Below, one piece after another: positions 33,747 to 47,250 of a stretch of 64,000 nucleotides of DNA. The translations under genes were made by a program, and so were the position numbers. The notes below the pieces were generated by a model, which was given only the letters and a program-made list of their open reading frames with translations, had not been told where the DNA came from and did not search any database. Source of the DNA: Paracoccus tibetensis (GTDB lineage Bacteria > Pseudomonadota > Alphaproteobacteria > Rhodobacterales > Rhodobacteraceae); assembly GCF_900102505.1 (NCBI RefSeq), contig NZ_FMVT01000003.1:186001-250000 (forward strand), written 5' to 3'. How positions within the stretch are numbered: the stretch's first letter is position 1; the number at the start of each line of letters is the position of its first letter.

Positions 33747-34408
33747 CATCCTACACCTTCGACTTCGCGGGCCAGCGGCTCGAGGCGCGGGCGGCCGGGA
33801 CGCTCTACTGGCCTGCGCGCGGCTGGCTGATCGTGGCCGACATGCATCTGGGCAAATCCGAGCGGATGGCCCGCCGCGGCGGGGCGCTGCTGCCCCCCTA
33901 CGAGACCGAGGCGACCTTGGAGCGGCTGGAGGCCGAGATCGCCGCCACCCTGCCGTCGGTCGTCGTCAGCCTGGGCGATGCCTTCGACGACGACGCGGCC
34001 GGGCGGGGGCTGGATGACGCCGTCTGCGCACGCATCTCGGCGCTGGCGCAGGGGCGGCGGTGGGTCTGGGTCAGCGGCAACCACGATCCGGGCGCCATCT
34101 GCCCGCGCCTGCCCGGAACCGATGTCGCCGAGCTGCGCGACGGGCTGGTCCTGCGCCACGAGGCGGGGCAGGGGCCGGACGTGTCGGGGCATTACCACCC
34201 CTGCCTGCACCTGGCCGGCCAGCGCCGCCGCTGCTTCATGGTCGGCCGCGACCACCTGATCCTGCCGGCCTTCGGCGCCTATACTGGCGGGCTGGAGACG
34301 ACCAGCCCGACGCTGGCGGCGCTTGTGCCGCACGGCATCGCCATCGCCTGCGGCCAGCGGGCGCTGGCGGTGCCGATAGGCGCCACGCCCCGCCGGCGGC
34401 TGGCCTGA
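33743..34408 (+). CDS. pdeM: Ligase-associated DNA-damage-response endonuclease PdeM
   Basis: This 221-residue calcineurin-like phosphoesterase starts with GTG at 33743, overlapping the helicase stop. Metal-binding motifs are ADMHLGKSERMARRG (D-x-H), SLGDAFDD (GD), WVSGNHDPG (GNHD) and SGHYHPC (GHxH). It is the fourth gene of the ligase-associated damage-response operon and the last before a terminator. Confidence 0.92.
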   Translation: MTSYTFDFAGQRLEARAAGTLYWPARGWLIVADMHLGKSERMARRGGALLPPYETEATLERLEAEIAATLPSVVVSLGDAFDDDAAGRGLDDAVCARISALAQGRRWVWVSGNHDPGAICPRLPGTDVAELRDGLVLRHEAGQGPDVSGHYHPCLHLAGQRRRCFMVGRDHLILPAFGAYTGGLETTSPTLAALVPHGIAIACGQRALAVPIGATPRRRLA

Positions 34409-34410
34409 CC

Positions 34411-34453
34411 GCAGGAAAAAGGGCCGGCGCGCATGGCGGCCGGCCCTTCCTGC
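34411..34453 (-). terminator. Terminator of the outer-membrane protein gene
   Basis: AGGGCCGGC (34420-34428) pairs with GCCGGCCCT (34438-34446), with an outer GCAGGA/TCCTGC pair. Read on the minus strand, the stem is followed by TTTTT. It probably terminates the barrel gene and may also stop transcription arriving from pdeM. Confidence 0.8.
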
Positions 34454-34469
34454 GTCAGATCCTTGCGCT

Positions 34470-35204
34470 TCAGAAGCGGAAGTTCATGCCCAGCTGGATG
34501 TTGCTGTGCTGCGGCGTCGCCACGGTCGTGACCTCGCCCTCGGTGGTGTCGTAGGTCAGGCTGGTGCTGCCGAAGTTGCGGAACTGGTACTCGGCGAAGA
34601 CCGAGGTGCGGGCCGACACGGCGCGCTCGGCGCCAATGCCGAACACGGCGCCGGTCTGGCGGTAGCCCTGCGTCTCGGACGTCTCGCCATCGGACAGCGT
34701 GTAGTCGAAGCTGCCACGGGCCGCGCCGAGGGTGCCGTAGACCAGGGTCTGCGGGTTCACGACATAGCCGGTCTTCAGCACCAGCGAGACGATGTTCTTG
34801 ACCGAGCTTTCGACGTCCAGCGCTGCGTCACCGAAATCGCCAATGTCCGAGGCATCGACCGAGCCGCCCTCGACCGCCAGTTCCGGGCCGAAGACCCAGT
34901 TGCCGCGCTGCAGGCGGTAGCCCGCACGGACGCCGGCGGTGGCGCCCTTCACATCCACGCTGCCGACGCCGAAGCCGTCGTCGTCGGTGGCGTTGAAGCC
35001 GATCGTGTCGTCGCCGCCGAAGGAGTAGCCGATCGAGCCGCCGACATAGGCGCCGGCCCAATCGCCGGTCGTCGCGACCGGTGCCGCGACGATGGGTTCG
35101 ACCTCGACCGAGGGGGCGACGAAGCCGCCGGCCAGCGCCGCGGACGCGCCCGAGATCAGCGCGCCCGAGGCTACGCAGGCTGCAAGGATGGATTTCATGC
35201 TCAT
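34470..35204 (-). CDS. Outer-membrane beta-barrel protein (Omp25/OmpA-like porin family)
   Basis: This 244-residue protein has a signal peptide ending near AALAG. An eight-stranded barrel follows with alternating strands such as GAYVGGSIGYSFGG, GATAGVRAGYRLQRGNW and TGAVFGIGAERAVSARTSV, ending in NSNIQLGMNFRF-like text with a C-terminal Phe, the insertion signal for BamA. The ATG at 35204 is preferred over 35198 because AGGAG lies 7 bases before it. Such barrels serve as structural or immunoreactive surface proteins. Confidence 0.85.
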   Translation of the reverse strand: MSMKSILAACVASGALISGASAALAGGFVAPSVEVEPIVAAPVATTGDWAGAYVGGSIGYSFGGDDTIGFNATDDDGFGVGSVDVKGATAGVRAGYRLQRGNWVFGPELAVEGGSVDASDIGDFGDAALDVESSVKNIVSLVLKTGYVVNPQTLVYGTLGAARGSFDYTLSDGETSETQGYRQTGAVFGIGAERAVSARTSVFAEYQFRNFGSTSLTYDTTEGEVTTVATPQHSNIQLGMNFRF

Positions 35205-35297
35205 GAGGAGGCTCCTAAATTCAACTCGTTGCCAGAGATTTTCGTTCGTCGCGACCGCGTAGCTTGTTCTCCACGCCCATTGCAAACGAAAGTTACT

Positions 35298-35350
35298 CAA
35301 TCCGGGATTGCACTGCACATATAAATACCCGCGATGTTGCACCGGCGCAA
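35298..35350 (-). promoter_or_regulatory. Predicted promoter and operator of the barrel gene
   Basis: On the minus strand TTGCGC (35345-35350) and TATTTA (35322-35327) are 17 bases apart. A perfect dyad, CAATCC-G-GGATTG, lies at 35298-35310, just where transcription would begin. This suggests a sigma70 promoter with an overlapping operator. The leader to the ATG at 35204 would be about 110 nt. Confidence 0.45.
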
Positions 35351-35375
35351 CGTCGCCTGTTCCCGGTGTCAGGTG

Positions 35376-39602
<4,227 letters not shown>

Positions 39603-39606
<4 letters not shown>

Positions 39607-40721
39607 ACGCGCATCGGCATGACGACATAGACCGCGCTTTCGTCGCTGCCCTCGCGGATCAGCGCGGCGTCGCCCGAGCCGTTGAACAGGAACACCGCGT
39701 TGTCGCGGTCGACCTGGCTGGCGATCTCTTGCAGGTACTTGGCGTTGAAGCCGATCTCGAGCGTTTCGTCGGCATAGGCGACGATCAGCTCCTCCTCGGC
39801 CGCGCCGGCATCGGGGGCGTTCACCGACAGGACCAGCCGGTCCTGGTCCAGCGACAGCTTCACGGCGCGCGACCGCTCGCTGCTGACGGTGGCGACGCGG
39901 TCGACCGCGCGGGCGAAGTCGCTGGCATCCACCTCGAGCTTGCGGCCGTTATGCATGGGGATGACGCGGCTGTAATCGGGGAAGGTGCCGTCGATGACCT
40001 TCGAGGTCAGGGTGATCGTGGGCGTGGCGAAGCGCACCTTGGTCTCGCTGACCGAGACGGCGATGTCCGCCTCGTCATCGTCCAGAAGCTTGCGCAGCTC
40101 GGCCACGGTCTTGCGCGGGACGATCACGCCCGGCATCTCGTCGGCGCCCGCCGGCAGCGGCGCGTCGATCCGCGCGAGCCGGTGCCCGTCCGTCGCCACG
40201 CAGCGCAGCACCGGGCTGCCGTCGGACTGCGCCACATGCATGTAGACGCCGTTGAGGTAGTAGCGCGTTTCCTCGGTCGAGATCGCGAATTTCGACTTGT
40301 CGAAGAGCCGCCGCAGCACGCCGGCCGGAGCCCGGAAGTTGGCGCTGTACTCGCTGGAGGCCATGACGGGGAAATCCTCGCGCGGCAGGGTCGCGAGGCT
40401 GAAGGAGGACCGCCCGGCCTGCACGGCAAGACGCCCGGTCGCGTCGTCGCTGCTGATCTGCACCAGCGCCCCGTCGGGCAGCTTGCGCGCGATCTCGTTC
40501 AGCATCACGGCGCTGACGGTGGTCGCGCCGGATCGCTCGACCTGGGCTGCGGCCTTGTCCACGACCTCGGTGTCAAGGTCGGTGGCGCGGAAGCTGACGC
40601 CCTCGGGCTTGGCCTCGATCAAGACGTTGGCCAGAATCGGGATGGTGTTGCGCCGCTCGACGACGGACTGGGCCTGAGACACGGCCTTGACCAGAACGGC
40701 ACGCTCGATCGAGAATTTCAT
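39603..40721 (-). CDS. dnaN: DNA polymerase III beta sliding clamp
   Basis: This 372-residue clamp has three repeated domains. Landmarks are the start MKFSIERAVLVKAVSQAQSV, the conserved GVYMHVAQSDGSPVLRCVATDGHRLA in the middle and the C-terminal end AVYVVMPMRV, where the P-M-R/L end forms the partner-binding cleft. It lies 92 bp downstream of dnaA, in the standard dnaA-dnaN-recF order. Confidence 0.97.
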
Positions 40722-40813
40722 CTGCTTTCCCTGCCCCTTGTACCACCCGGCCTTGCGTCGGACCTGATGTGTAACCGCCCGCGCGAGCGGTCACAAGATT
40801 TTCGTGAGCGGGA

Positions 40814-42223
40814 TCAGGCCTCGAGCAGCCGCTTCAGCACGGCCACGTCCTCGGCCAAGCTGGTGTCCTCGACCATCAGCTCGTCGATCTTCCTGACGCC
40901 GTGCATGATCGTCGTGTGATCGCGCCCGCCGAAGCGGCGCCCGATCTCGGGCAGGGACCGGCTGGTCATCTGCTTGGCCAGGTACATCGCGATCTGGCGC
41001 GGCCGGGCGACGTTGCGGGCGCGCTTCGGGCCGATGAGGTCGGCCAGGCGGATGTTGTAATGCTCGGCCACCTTGCGCTGGATGTCGTCGATGCTGACCT
41101 TGCGGTCGTTCGTGCGCAGGATGTCGGCCAGGCATTCCTGCGCCAGCTCCAGCGTGATCTCGCGGCGCAGAAGGCTGGCATGGGCGAAGAGGCGCTGCAG
41201 CGCACCTTCCAGCACGCGGACGTTGGTGCTGATGCGGTGGGCGAGGAATTCCAGCACGCCAGCGCCGATCTCGACATCGGGCTGCTGGGCGCGGAAGCTG
41301 TCGGTCTTGGACTGCAGGATGCCGAGGCGCAGCTCGTAGGTCGTCGGGTGCAGGTCCACGATCAGCCCGCAGCTGAGACGCGACTTGATCCGCTCCTCGA
41401 GCCCCTTGATCTCGGCCGGGGCGCGGTCGGCGGAAATGACGATCTGCTTGCCCTGATCGACCAGCGCGTTGAAGGTGTGGAAGAACTCCTCCTGCGTGCT
41501 GTCCTTGCCGGCGATGAACTGCACGTCGTCGACCATCAGCATGTTCACGTTCCGGAACATGCCCTTGAAGTCCATGATCGTGCTTTCGCGCAGGGCCTGC
41601 ACGAAGCGGTACATGAACTGCTCGGCCGAGAGATAGAGCACCTGCGCGACCGGATGACGCGCCTGGAAGTCATGGGCGATGGCATGCATCAGGTGCGTCT
41701 TGCCAAGCCCGACGCCGCCATAGAGGAACAGCGGGTTGAAGCCGACGGGTCCGCCCTCGCCCACGCGGCGGGCGGCGGCATGGGCCAACTCGTTCGGCTT
41801 GCCGACCACGAAGTTGCTGAAGGTGTAGCGCGGGTCCAGCGGGGCGCCCAACTCGGCGCGGGGGGCGCGGGTCGTCGCGGGCGCGGCGCGTTCGGTGCGG
41901 GCCGGAGCCGCGGCGGGGGCATCATCGGCGGGCGCGGCCTCGGCGGGTGCGTCCTCGCGCAGGCGGGCGGCGGGCGCGCCGATCTCGAAGCGCAGCCGCT
42001 CGACCTCGGCGCCGGCGCGGTTCAGGACCGAGACGATCTCCTTGGCGAAGTGCCGGTTCACCCAGTCCGAGATGAACCGGGTCGGGCTGGCGAGGCGGGC
42101 GGCGCCGTCCTCGATCGAGGTCAGACGCAGGGGCTTGATCCAGTGGTTGTAGTTGTTCGGTCCAACGCTCTGCTCAAGTTCGGCGCAAGCCCGACCCCAG
42201 ATACCGTCCATCATCTGCCTCAT
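40814..42223 (-). CDS. dnaA: Chromosomal replication initiator protein DnaA
   Basis: This AAA+ protein of about 469 residues opens the replication origin. Domain I is IWGRACAELEQSVGPNNYNHW. An Ala/Pro-rich linker (~95-135) is domain II. Domain III has Walker A GGVGLGKTHL and Walker B MLMVDDVQF. Domain IV has the DnaA-box-binding signature GGRDHTTIMHGVRKI. The start is uncertain: 42223 gives MRQMMDGIWGRAC, and ATGs at 42214 and 42211 are alternatives. Confidence 0.95.
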   Translation of the reverse strand: MRQMMDGIWGRACAELEQSVGPNNYNHWIKPLRLTSIEDGAARLASPTRFISDWVNRHFAKEIVSVLNRAGAEVERLRFEIGAPAARLREDAPAEAAPADDAPAAAPARTERAAPATTRAPRAELGAPLDPRYTFSNFVVGKPNELAHAAARRVGEGGPVGFNPLFLYGGVGLGKTHLMHAIAHDFQARHPVAQVLYLSAEQFMYRFVQALRESTIMDFKGMFRNVNMLMVDDVQFIAGKDSTQEEFFHTFNALVDQGKQIVISADRAPAEIKGLEERIKSRLSCGLIVDLHPTTYELRLGILQSKTDSFRAQQPDVEIGAGVLEFLAHRISTNVRVLEGALQRLFAHASLLRREITLELAQECLADILRTNDRKVSIDDIQRKVAEHYNIRLADLIGPKRARNVARPRQIAMYLAKQMTSRSLPEIGRRFGGRDHTTIMHGVRKIDELMVEDTSLAEDVAVLKRLLEA

Positions 42224-42244
42224 TTCCCGTGCCTGTCCCCAACC

Positions 42245-42263
42245 CCGCCGGTTCATCCGGCGG
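42245..42263 (-). promoter_or_regulatory. Hairpin in the dnaA leader
   Basis: CCGCCGG (42245-42251) and CCGGCGG (42257-42263) form a 7-bp stem with a 5-base loop, about 22 bases upstream of the dnaA start on the minus strand. It may shape dnaA translation or mRNA stability. Confidence 0.35.
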
Positions 42264-42487
42264 CCAGATCATGTGCCGCATGGGGTGCAGCGAACAGGAC
42301 GCCCCTGCAGCCAAAGCGGCCGCATGTCGGGGCATCGCCCTTCGGTGTCGCCAAAACGGAGCATGTGGCGGTCGGTGGCAGCCGACAGCCCCTTTTCCGA
42401 GGGCGAATGTGAAAAAATCACAGCTTACATGGCCGGGTTTTCGAAAAGTCCGCAGACTGCTCGAAGGCTCGGCCCCCCATGCGACGT

Positions 42488-42571
42488 GAATCGCAAGGAG
42501 GAAACTAGCGCCTGCCACGGCGGGGCTGCAACCGAACTATGAGCTTGACAGAGTGTTAACGGATTCGAATC
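42488..42571. promoter_or_regulatory. Cluster of GANTC (CcrM) sites with a GATTCGAATC palindrome
   Basis: GAATC at 42488-42492, GATTC at 42562-42566 and GAATC at 42567-42571 are the recognition sequence of the alphaproteobacterial cell-cycle methylase CcrM. The last two abut to make the 10-bp palindrome GATTCGAATC. Methylation state here could time dnaA transcription, as known for Caulobacter. Function is inferred. Confidence 0.4.
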
Positions 42572-42618
42572 TGCGAGCTGGTTGAGTCCGTTGCAGAAAA
42601 ACACCAGAGGGCTGTTTT

Positions 42619-42633
42619 TTAACGGTTTATTAA
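42619..42633. promoter_or_regulatory. CtrA-type site TTAA-N7-TTAA
   Basis: TTAA (42619-42622), seven bases, then TTAA (42630-42633) is an exact match to the established CtrA consensus TTAA-N7-TTAA. It lies in an AT-rich stretch in the dnaA-rpsT gap. CtrA binding near the origin represses initiation in Caulobacter; whether it does so here is not shown. Confidence 0.5.
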
Positions 42634-42660
42634 GAAGTTTTCGCAGCTGCGGCAATGGCA

Positions 42661-42689
42661 ACGGGCGCATGCGTGAAGCATGCGCCCGT
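42661..42689 (-). terminator. Strong hairpin downstream of rpsT
   Basis: ACGGGCGCATGC (42661-42672) pairs with GCATGCGCCCGT (42678-42689), a 12-bp perfect stem with a 5-base loop. It follows rpsT by about 64 bases on the minus strand. It lacks a T-run, so termination may be inefficient or Rho-assisted. Confidence 0.55.
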
Positions 42690-42752
42690 CGTTCCGGAAG
42701 GCCTCAAGAAGGCCGGTTTTGCTGGCTGCGGACGCGGCTGCGCCCGTCCCGA

Positions 42753-43022
42753 TCAGGCCTGGCCGAGGGCGCCGACGCGGGCCGCAAGGCGCGAGATTTT
42801 CCGCGATGCAGTATTCTTGTGGACGACGCCCTTGGTGACGCCGCGCATCAGCTCGGGCTGGGCGATCCGCAGGGCTTCCTTCGCCGCGTCGGCGTTGCCG
42901 GAAGCGATGGCTTCCTCAACCTTGCGGATAAAGGTGCGGATGCGCGAGCGGCGGGCCTTGTTGACGTCGGTGCGGCGCTCGATCTGGCGGGCGCGCTTCT
43001 TGGACTGGGGCGTGTTGGCCAT
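42753..43022 (-). CDS. rpsT: 30S ribosomal protein S20
   Basis: This 89-residue basic protein binds 16S rRNA. It starts [20 protein letters not shown] and continues [19 protein letters not shown], with the usual end [20 protein letters not shown]. The length is normal. It is next to dnaA, an arrangement seen in many Rhodobacteraceae. GGAG precedes the ATG. Confidence 0.97.
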   Translation of the reverse strand: MANTPQSKKRARQIERRTDVNKARRSRIRTFIRKVEEAIASGNADAAKEALRIAQPELMRGVTKGVVHKNTASRKISRLAARVGALGQA

Positions 43023-43175
43023 GAGAGGCTCCTTGTGTCTTCAGCGTTGTTCGGTTCGCGCAAAAGACCCAAGGCTCCGGCCCCGGAAAGGGACGGACTC
43101 GATTCTTGCCTAAGCGGGCCCACGCGCATGTAGCCGGGGCCTATACGGCAACCCGGCAGGAAAGGGAAGCGGGAA

Positions 43176-43952
43176 TCAGCGGTCGCGAAACTGCGCCTCG
43201 CGCTTCTCGAGAAAGGCGGCCATGCCCTCTTTCTGGTCTTCCGTCGCGAACAGGGCGTGGAAGGCCCGGCGCTCGAACAGGAGGCCCTCGCGCAGCGTCG
43301 TCTCGTAGGAGCGGTTCACCGCCTCCTTCACCGTCTTGGTCGCGATCTGCGATTTCTCGGCGATCTTGCGGGCGGCGGCCATCGCCTCGGACATCAGCTT
43401 GGCCGCGGGGACGACGCGGCTGACGAGGCCCGCGCGCTCGGCCTCGGCGGCGTCCATGAAGCGGCCGGTGAGGTTCATGTCCATCGCCTTGGACTTGCCG
43501 ATGAGGCGCGTCAGGCGCTGCGTGCCCCCGATGCCGGCGACGACGCCGAGGTTGATCTCGGGCTGGCCGAACTTGGCGGTGTCGGCGGCGATGATGAAGT
43601 CGCAGACCATCGCCAGCTCGCAGCCGCCGCCCAAGGCGTAGCCGCTGACGGCGGCGATGATCGGCTTGCGCACGCGGCCGATGGCGTCGATCTGCGCGCC
43701 GAAGAGATCGGCGTCATAGACATCGACATAGGATTTCGTGGACATCTCCTTGATGTCGGCGCCGGCGGCGAAAGCCTTCTCGCTGCCGGTCAGGACGATG
43801 CAGCGCACCTTGTCGTTGCGGTCCGCATCGGCGAGCGCGGCGGACAACTCGTCCAGAAGCTGGGCGTTCAGCGCGTTCAGCGCTTCGGGTCGGTTCAGCC
43901 GGATCAGCGCGACCTCGTCCTCGATGTCCACGATGATGGTTTCGTAAGCCAT
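43176..43952 (-). CDS. Enoyl-CoA hydratase (crotonase)
   Basis: This 258-residue enzyme hydrates 2-enoyl-CoA in beta-oxidation or related routes. The oxyanion-hole segments are [11 protein letters not shown] and [14 protein letters not shown]. The two catalytic glutamates lie in [15 protein letters not shown] and [13 protein letters not shown]. The ATG at 43950-43952 gives the family start [17 protein letters not shown]. The length is typical of short-chain crotonases. Confidence 0.93.
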   Translation of the reverse strand: MAYETIIVDIEDEVALIRLNRPEALNALNAQLLDELSAALADADRNDKVRCIVLTGSEKAFAAGADIKEMSTKSYVDVYDADLFGAQIDAIGRVRKPIIAAVSGYALGGGCELAMVCDFIIAADTAKFGQPEINLGVVAGIGGTQRLTRLIGKSKAMDMNLTGRFMDAAEAERAGLVSRVVPAAKLMSEAMAAARKIAEKSQIATKTVKEAVNRSYETTLREGLLFERRAFHALFATEDQKEGMAAFLEKREAQFRDR

Positions 43953-44020
43953 AGGCTCAGGCCCTCGTTGCCGTTGCAATGGCGCGGACCCTAGCAGCAT
44001 GCGCGGGCGGAATCCATGCG

Positions 44021-44866
44021 TCAGCGTTGACAGGCAGGGCAGTAGAAGCTGGACCTGCCGGATTGCACGACGCGCCGCACCTCGCCGCGGCATCCCTCGC
44101 GCAGGCAGGGCAGGCCCGCGCGGTCATAGGCGCGGAAGCTGTGCTGGAAATAGCCCAGCTCGCCCGTGGCCTGCCGGTGATCGCGCAGGGACGAGCCGCC
44201 GGCGGCGATCGCGTCGGTCAGCACGTCGCGGATATGGCCGACCAGCGCGGCGATGCGCGCGGCCCCGATGCGGCCGGCGGCGCGGCGGGGGTCGATGCCG
44301 GCGCGGAACAGCGCCTCGCTGACATAGATGTTGCCAAGGCCCGCCACGATGCGCTGGTCCAGCAGGATCTGCTTCACCGGCGCCCGGCGCCCCGCGAAGG
44401 CCGCCGCCAGATAGGTCGCGTCAAAGCCCGGATCGAAGGGTTCGGGGCCGAGATGGTCCAGCAGCGGATGGCTCTGCCCCTCGCGGATCAGGTCCACCAT
44501 GCCGAAGCGGCGGGCGTCGTTGAAGGTGATGGTCGTGCCGGCCTCGGTCACCAGCACGACGTGGTCGTGGCGCGGCAGGATCGCGGGATCGCGGTGAAAA
44601 TCGCCGGGCGCCTGGCCCTCGATCAGCATGCGCCCCGACATGCCGAGGTGCCACAGCACCGTGCCGCCGCGGTCAAGATCGGCCAGCAGGTATTTCGACC
44701 GCCGCCGGAGCGCCGTCACCCGCGCCCCGGTCAGCACCTGCACCAGATCGGGCGGCAGGGGCCAGCGCAGGTCGGGGCGGCGCGCCTCGGCGCGTGCGAT
44801 GCGCGCGCCCTCCAGATGCGGCAGCAGGCCCCGCCGCACCGTCTCGACTTCCGGCAGTTCTGGCAA
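44021..44866 (-). CDS. mutM: Formamidopyrimidine-DNA glycosylase
   Basis: This 281-residue base-excision repair enzyme removes 8-oxoguanine and opens the abasic site. The start is a TTG at 44864-44866: it places Pro2-Glu3 ([10 protein letters not shown]) at the N-terminus, which the mechanism requires because Pro2 is the nucleophile. The longer frame upstream would bury it. The C-terminal zinc finger is CLREGC...CPAC. It is divergent from ubiE. Confidence 0.95.
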   Translation of the reverse strand: MPELPEVETVRRGLLPHLEGARIARAEARRPDLRWPLPPDLVQVLTGARVTALRRRSKYLLADLDRGGTVLWHLGMSGRMLIEGQAPGDFHRDPAILPRHDHVVLVTEAGTTITFNDARRFGMVDLIREGQSHPLLDHLGPEPFDPGFDATYLAAAFAGRRAPVKQILLDQRIVAGLGNIYVSEALFRAGIDPRRAAGRIGAARIAALVGHIRDVLTDAIAAGGSSLRDHRQATGELGYFQHSFRAYDRAGLPCLREGCRGEVRRVVQSGRSSFYCPACQR

Positions 44867-44966
44867 CCCGGTCCCTTTCGTCGCATTGTGCCCCGCGCTT
44901 GCCCCGGCCATTGTGCCGGGCGCGGGCCGGGCTTATCTGGCAACGGAACGGGAAAACGGCAAGCGC

Positions 44967-45713
44967 ATGACGGACAGCAGACAGACCCATTTCGGTTTCC
45001 GGACCGTGGACGAGGATGCCAAGGCCGGGCTGGTCCACGGGGTCTTCTCTTCCGTCGCCTCGCGCTACGACGTCATGAACGACCTGATGAGCGGGGGCGT
45101 CCACCGGCTGTGGAAGGCCGCGCTGATGGACTGGCTGGCCCCGCGCGACGGCCAGCACCTGCTGGACGTGGCGGGCGGGACGGGCGACGTCGCCTTCCGC
45201 TTCCTCGACCGCGCCCCCGGCGCCCGCGTCACCGTCTGCGACATGACCGAGCAGATGCTGGTCGAGGGGCGCAACCGCGCCGAGGCGGTGGAGAAGGCCG
45301 ACCGGCTGGCCTGGGTCACCGGCGACGCGATGGCGCTGCCCTTCGCCGAGAACAGCTTCGACCGCTACACGATCAGCTTCGGCATCCGAAACGTCACCCG
45401 CATCCCGGACGCCCTGGCCGAGGCTTACCGCGTCCTGAAGCCGGGCGGCCGGCTGATGGTGCTGGAGTTCAGCCAGATCCCGGTGCCGGCGGCGCAATGG
45501 GCCTATGACCGCTACAGCTTCAACGTGATCCCGGCGATGGGGCAGGCGGTGACGGGCGACCGCGACAGCTACCAGTATCTCGTCGAATCGATCCGCCGCT
45601 TCCCCGACCAAGAAGGCTTCGCGCAGATGATCCGCGAGGCGGGCTTCGACCGCGTGCAGTACCGCAACCTCTCGCTTGGCATCGCCGCGCTGCATTCCGG
45701 CTGGAAGCTCTAG
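44967..45713 (+). CDS. ubiE: Ubiquinone/menaquinone methyltransferase UbiE
   Basis: This 248-residue SAM-dependent C-methyltransferase makes 2-methoxy-5-methyl-benzoquinol intermediates of ubiquinone. Motifs are [35 protein letters not shown] (SAM motif I) and [20 protein letters not shown]. The ATG at 44967 follows GGAAAACGG. It is followed after 3 bp by ubiB, so the two are one operon. Confidence 0.96.
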   Translation: MTDSRQTHFGFRTVDEDAKAGLVHGVFSSVASRYDVMNDLMSGGVHRLWKAALMDWLAPRDGQHLLDVAGGTGDVAFRFLDRAPGARVTVCDMTEQMLVEGRNRAEAVEKADRLAWVTGDAMALPFAENSFDRYTISFGIRNVTRIPDALAEAYRVLKPGGRLMVLEFSQIPVPAAQWAYDRYSFNVIPAMGQAVTGDRDSYQYLVESIRRFPDQEGFAQMIREAGFDRVQYRNLSLGIAALHSGWKL

Positions 45714-45716
45714 GCC

Positions 45717-47249
45717 TTGCGCGGACCCCACAACATCCTGCGGCTGATCCGCACGGGCGCCACGTTCGAGCGCACCGGCGCCATGGAGGCGGTGCTGAAC
45801 GCGGTGGACGCGCCCATCCGCCTGCGCCTCGCCGCGCGGGTGCTGGGCTGGCCCTTCCGCTGGCTGGGCTACAAGGGCGATCCGACCCTGCCGCCGCTGA
45901 CGCGCGCGATCACGGCGCTCGGGCCGGCCTACATCAAGTTCGGGCAGATCATGTCCACCCGCGCCGACGTGGTGGGCGTCGAGCTGGCCGGCCAGCTTCG
46001 CATGCTCCAAGACCGGCTGCCGCCCTTCCCGACCGCCACCGCCCGGCAGGTGATCGCGGCCGAGCTGCGCGCGCCGGTGGACCAGCTCTTCAGCGAGTTC
46101 TCCGAGCCGGTCGCCGCCGCCTCCATCGCCCAGGTCCACCGGGCGCGGGTGCGCGAGACGGGGCAGGAGGTCGCCGTCAAGGTCGTCCGCCCCGGCATCG
46201 GCCGCGCCTTCAGCCGCGACATCGACGCCTTCCACCTCGGCGCGCAGATGATCGAGGTGCTGCTGCCCGGCGTGCGCCGGCTGCGCCCGCGCGACGTGGT
46301 GCGGCACTTCGAATCGGTCGTCACGGGCGAGCAGGACCTGCGGCTCGAGGCTGCCGCCGCCTCGGAATTCGCCGAGAACACCAAGGACGACGCGACCTTC
46401 CAGGTGCCGCTGCCGCATTGGGCGCTGTCCTCGCGGCGCGTGCTGACGGCCGATTGGGCCGAGGGCCTGCCGATGGGCGACCGCGAGGGGCTGATCGCCG
46501 CCGGCCACGACACCGCGCATCTGGCGCGGCGGGTGATCCAGCTGTTCCTCAGCCACGCCCTGCGCGACGGCTTCTTCCATGCCGACATGCATCACGGCAA
46601 CCTCAAGGTCGCCGCGAACGGGGACATCATCGCCTATGACTTCGGCATCATGGGCGAGATCGACGAATATACCCGCCGGGTCTATGCCCAGATCCTCTAC
46701 GGCTTCATCCAGCGCGACTACCGCCTGGTCGCCCGCGTCCATTTCGAGGCGGGCTACGTCCCCCGCGACCGCGACGAGGCCGCCTTCGCCCGCGCCCTCC
46801 GCGCCGTGGGCGAGCCGATCTTCGGCGCCGATGCGACCCGCATCAGTATGGCGAACCTGCTGTCCTACCTCTTCGAGGTGACCGAGCGCTTCGGCATGCC
46901 GACCCGGACCGAGCTGATCCTGCTGCAGCGCACGATGGTGGTGGTCGAGGGGGTCGCCCGCTCGATCGATCCGCAGCTGAACATCTGGGACGCGGCCAAG
47001 CCCGTCGTGACGGACTACATCCGCAGCAGCATCGGCCCGAAGGCCGCGGTCCACGACATGCGCCGCGTCGCGCAGACCATCGGGCGCTACGGCCCGTTGC
47101 TGCCGCAGATCGTCGAGAACGCGCTCTACGAGCGTGCCCATCCCGAAGAGGCGCGCATCGCGATCATCAGGACCCGCAGCCGCGCGGTGCCGTGGCTGGC
47201 GGCGGGCTTCGGCATCGCCTCGGGCATCGTGATCGGGATGCTGATCTAG
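45717..47249 (+). CDS. ubiB: Ubiquinone biosynthesis protein UbiB (atypical kinase)
   Basis: This 510-residue member of the ADCK/UbiB family starts at TTG 45717, three bases after ubiE. The KxGQ motif is YIKFGQIMSTRADVV, the nucleotide-binding lysine region is VAVKVVRPG, and the catalytic loop is HADMHHGNLKVAANGDIIAYDFG. A C-terminal hydrophobic segment (AVPWLAAGFGIASGIVIGML) anchors it in the membrane. It is needed for ubiquinone synthesis. Confidence 0.95.
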   Translation: MRGPHNILRLIRTGATFERTGAMEAVLNAVDAPIRLRLAARVLGWPFRWLGYKGDPTLPPLTRAITALGPAYIKFGQIMSTRADVVGVELAGQLRMLQDRLPPFPTATARQVIAAELRAPVDQLFSEFSEPVAAASIAQVHRARVRETGQEVAVKVVRPGIGRAFSRDIDAFHLGAQMIEVLLPGVRRLRPRDVVRHFESVVTGEQDLRLEAAAASEFAENTKDDATFQVPLPHWALSSRRVLTADWAEGLPMGDREGLIAAGHDTAHLARRVIQLFLSHALRDGFFHADMHHGNLKVAANGDIIAYDFGIMGEIDEYTRRVYAQILYGFIQRDYRLVARVHFEAGYVPRDRDEAAFARALRAVGEPIFGADATRISMANLLSYLFEVTERFGMPTRTELILLQRTMVVVEGVARSIDPQLNIWDAAKPVVTDYIRSSIGPKAAVHDMRRVAQTIGRYGPLLPQIVENALYERAHPEEARIAIIRTRSRAVPWLAAGFGIASGIVIGMLI

Positions 47250-47250
47250 C

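Larger units (their letters stand above)
42264..42660. other. dnaA-rpsT intergenic region, candidate origin or cell-cycle control region
   Basis: No gene is seen between dnaA and rpsT. The segment is AT-richer toward 42590-42645 than its surroundings. It holds a perfect CtrA-type site, three GANTC methylation sites and a TGTGA-N5-TCACA dyad at 42408-42422. No clear DnaA box (TTATCCACA-like) was found by eye, so calling it oriC would be premature. It must at least carry the dnaA promoter. Confidence 0.45.

Noticed and set aside
42408..42422. TGTGA-N5-TCACA dyad as a CRP site
   Set aside because: CRP sites have a 6-base spacer; with 5 bases the two halves are out of register. Noted only as a dyad.
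42815..42825. TGTGGA-containing sequence as a DnaA box
   Set aside because: It matches only part of the consensus and lies inside the rpsT coding sequence.
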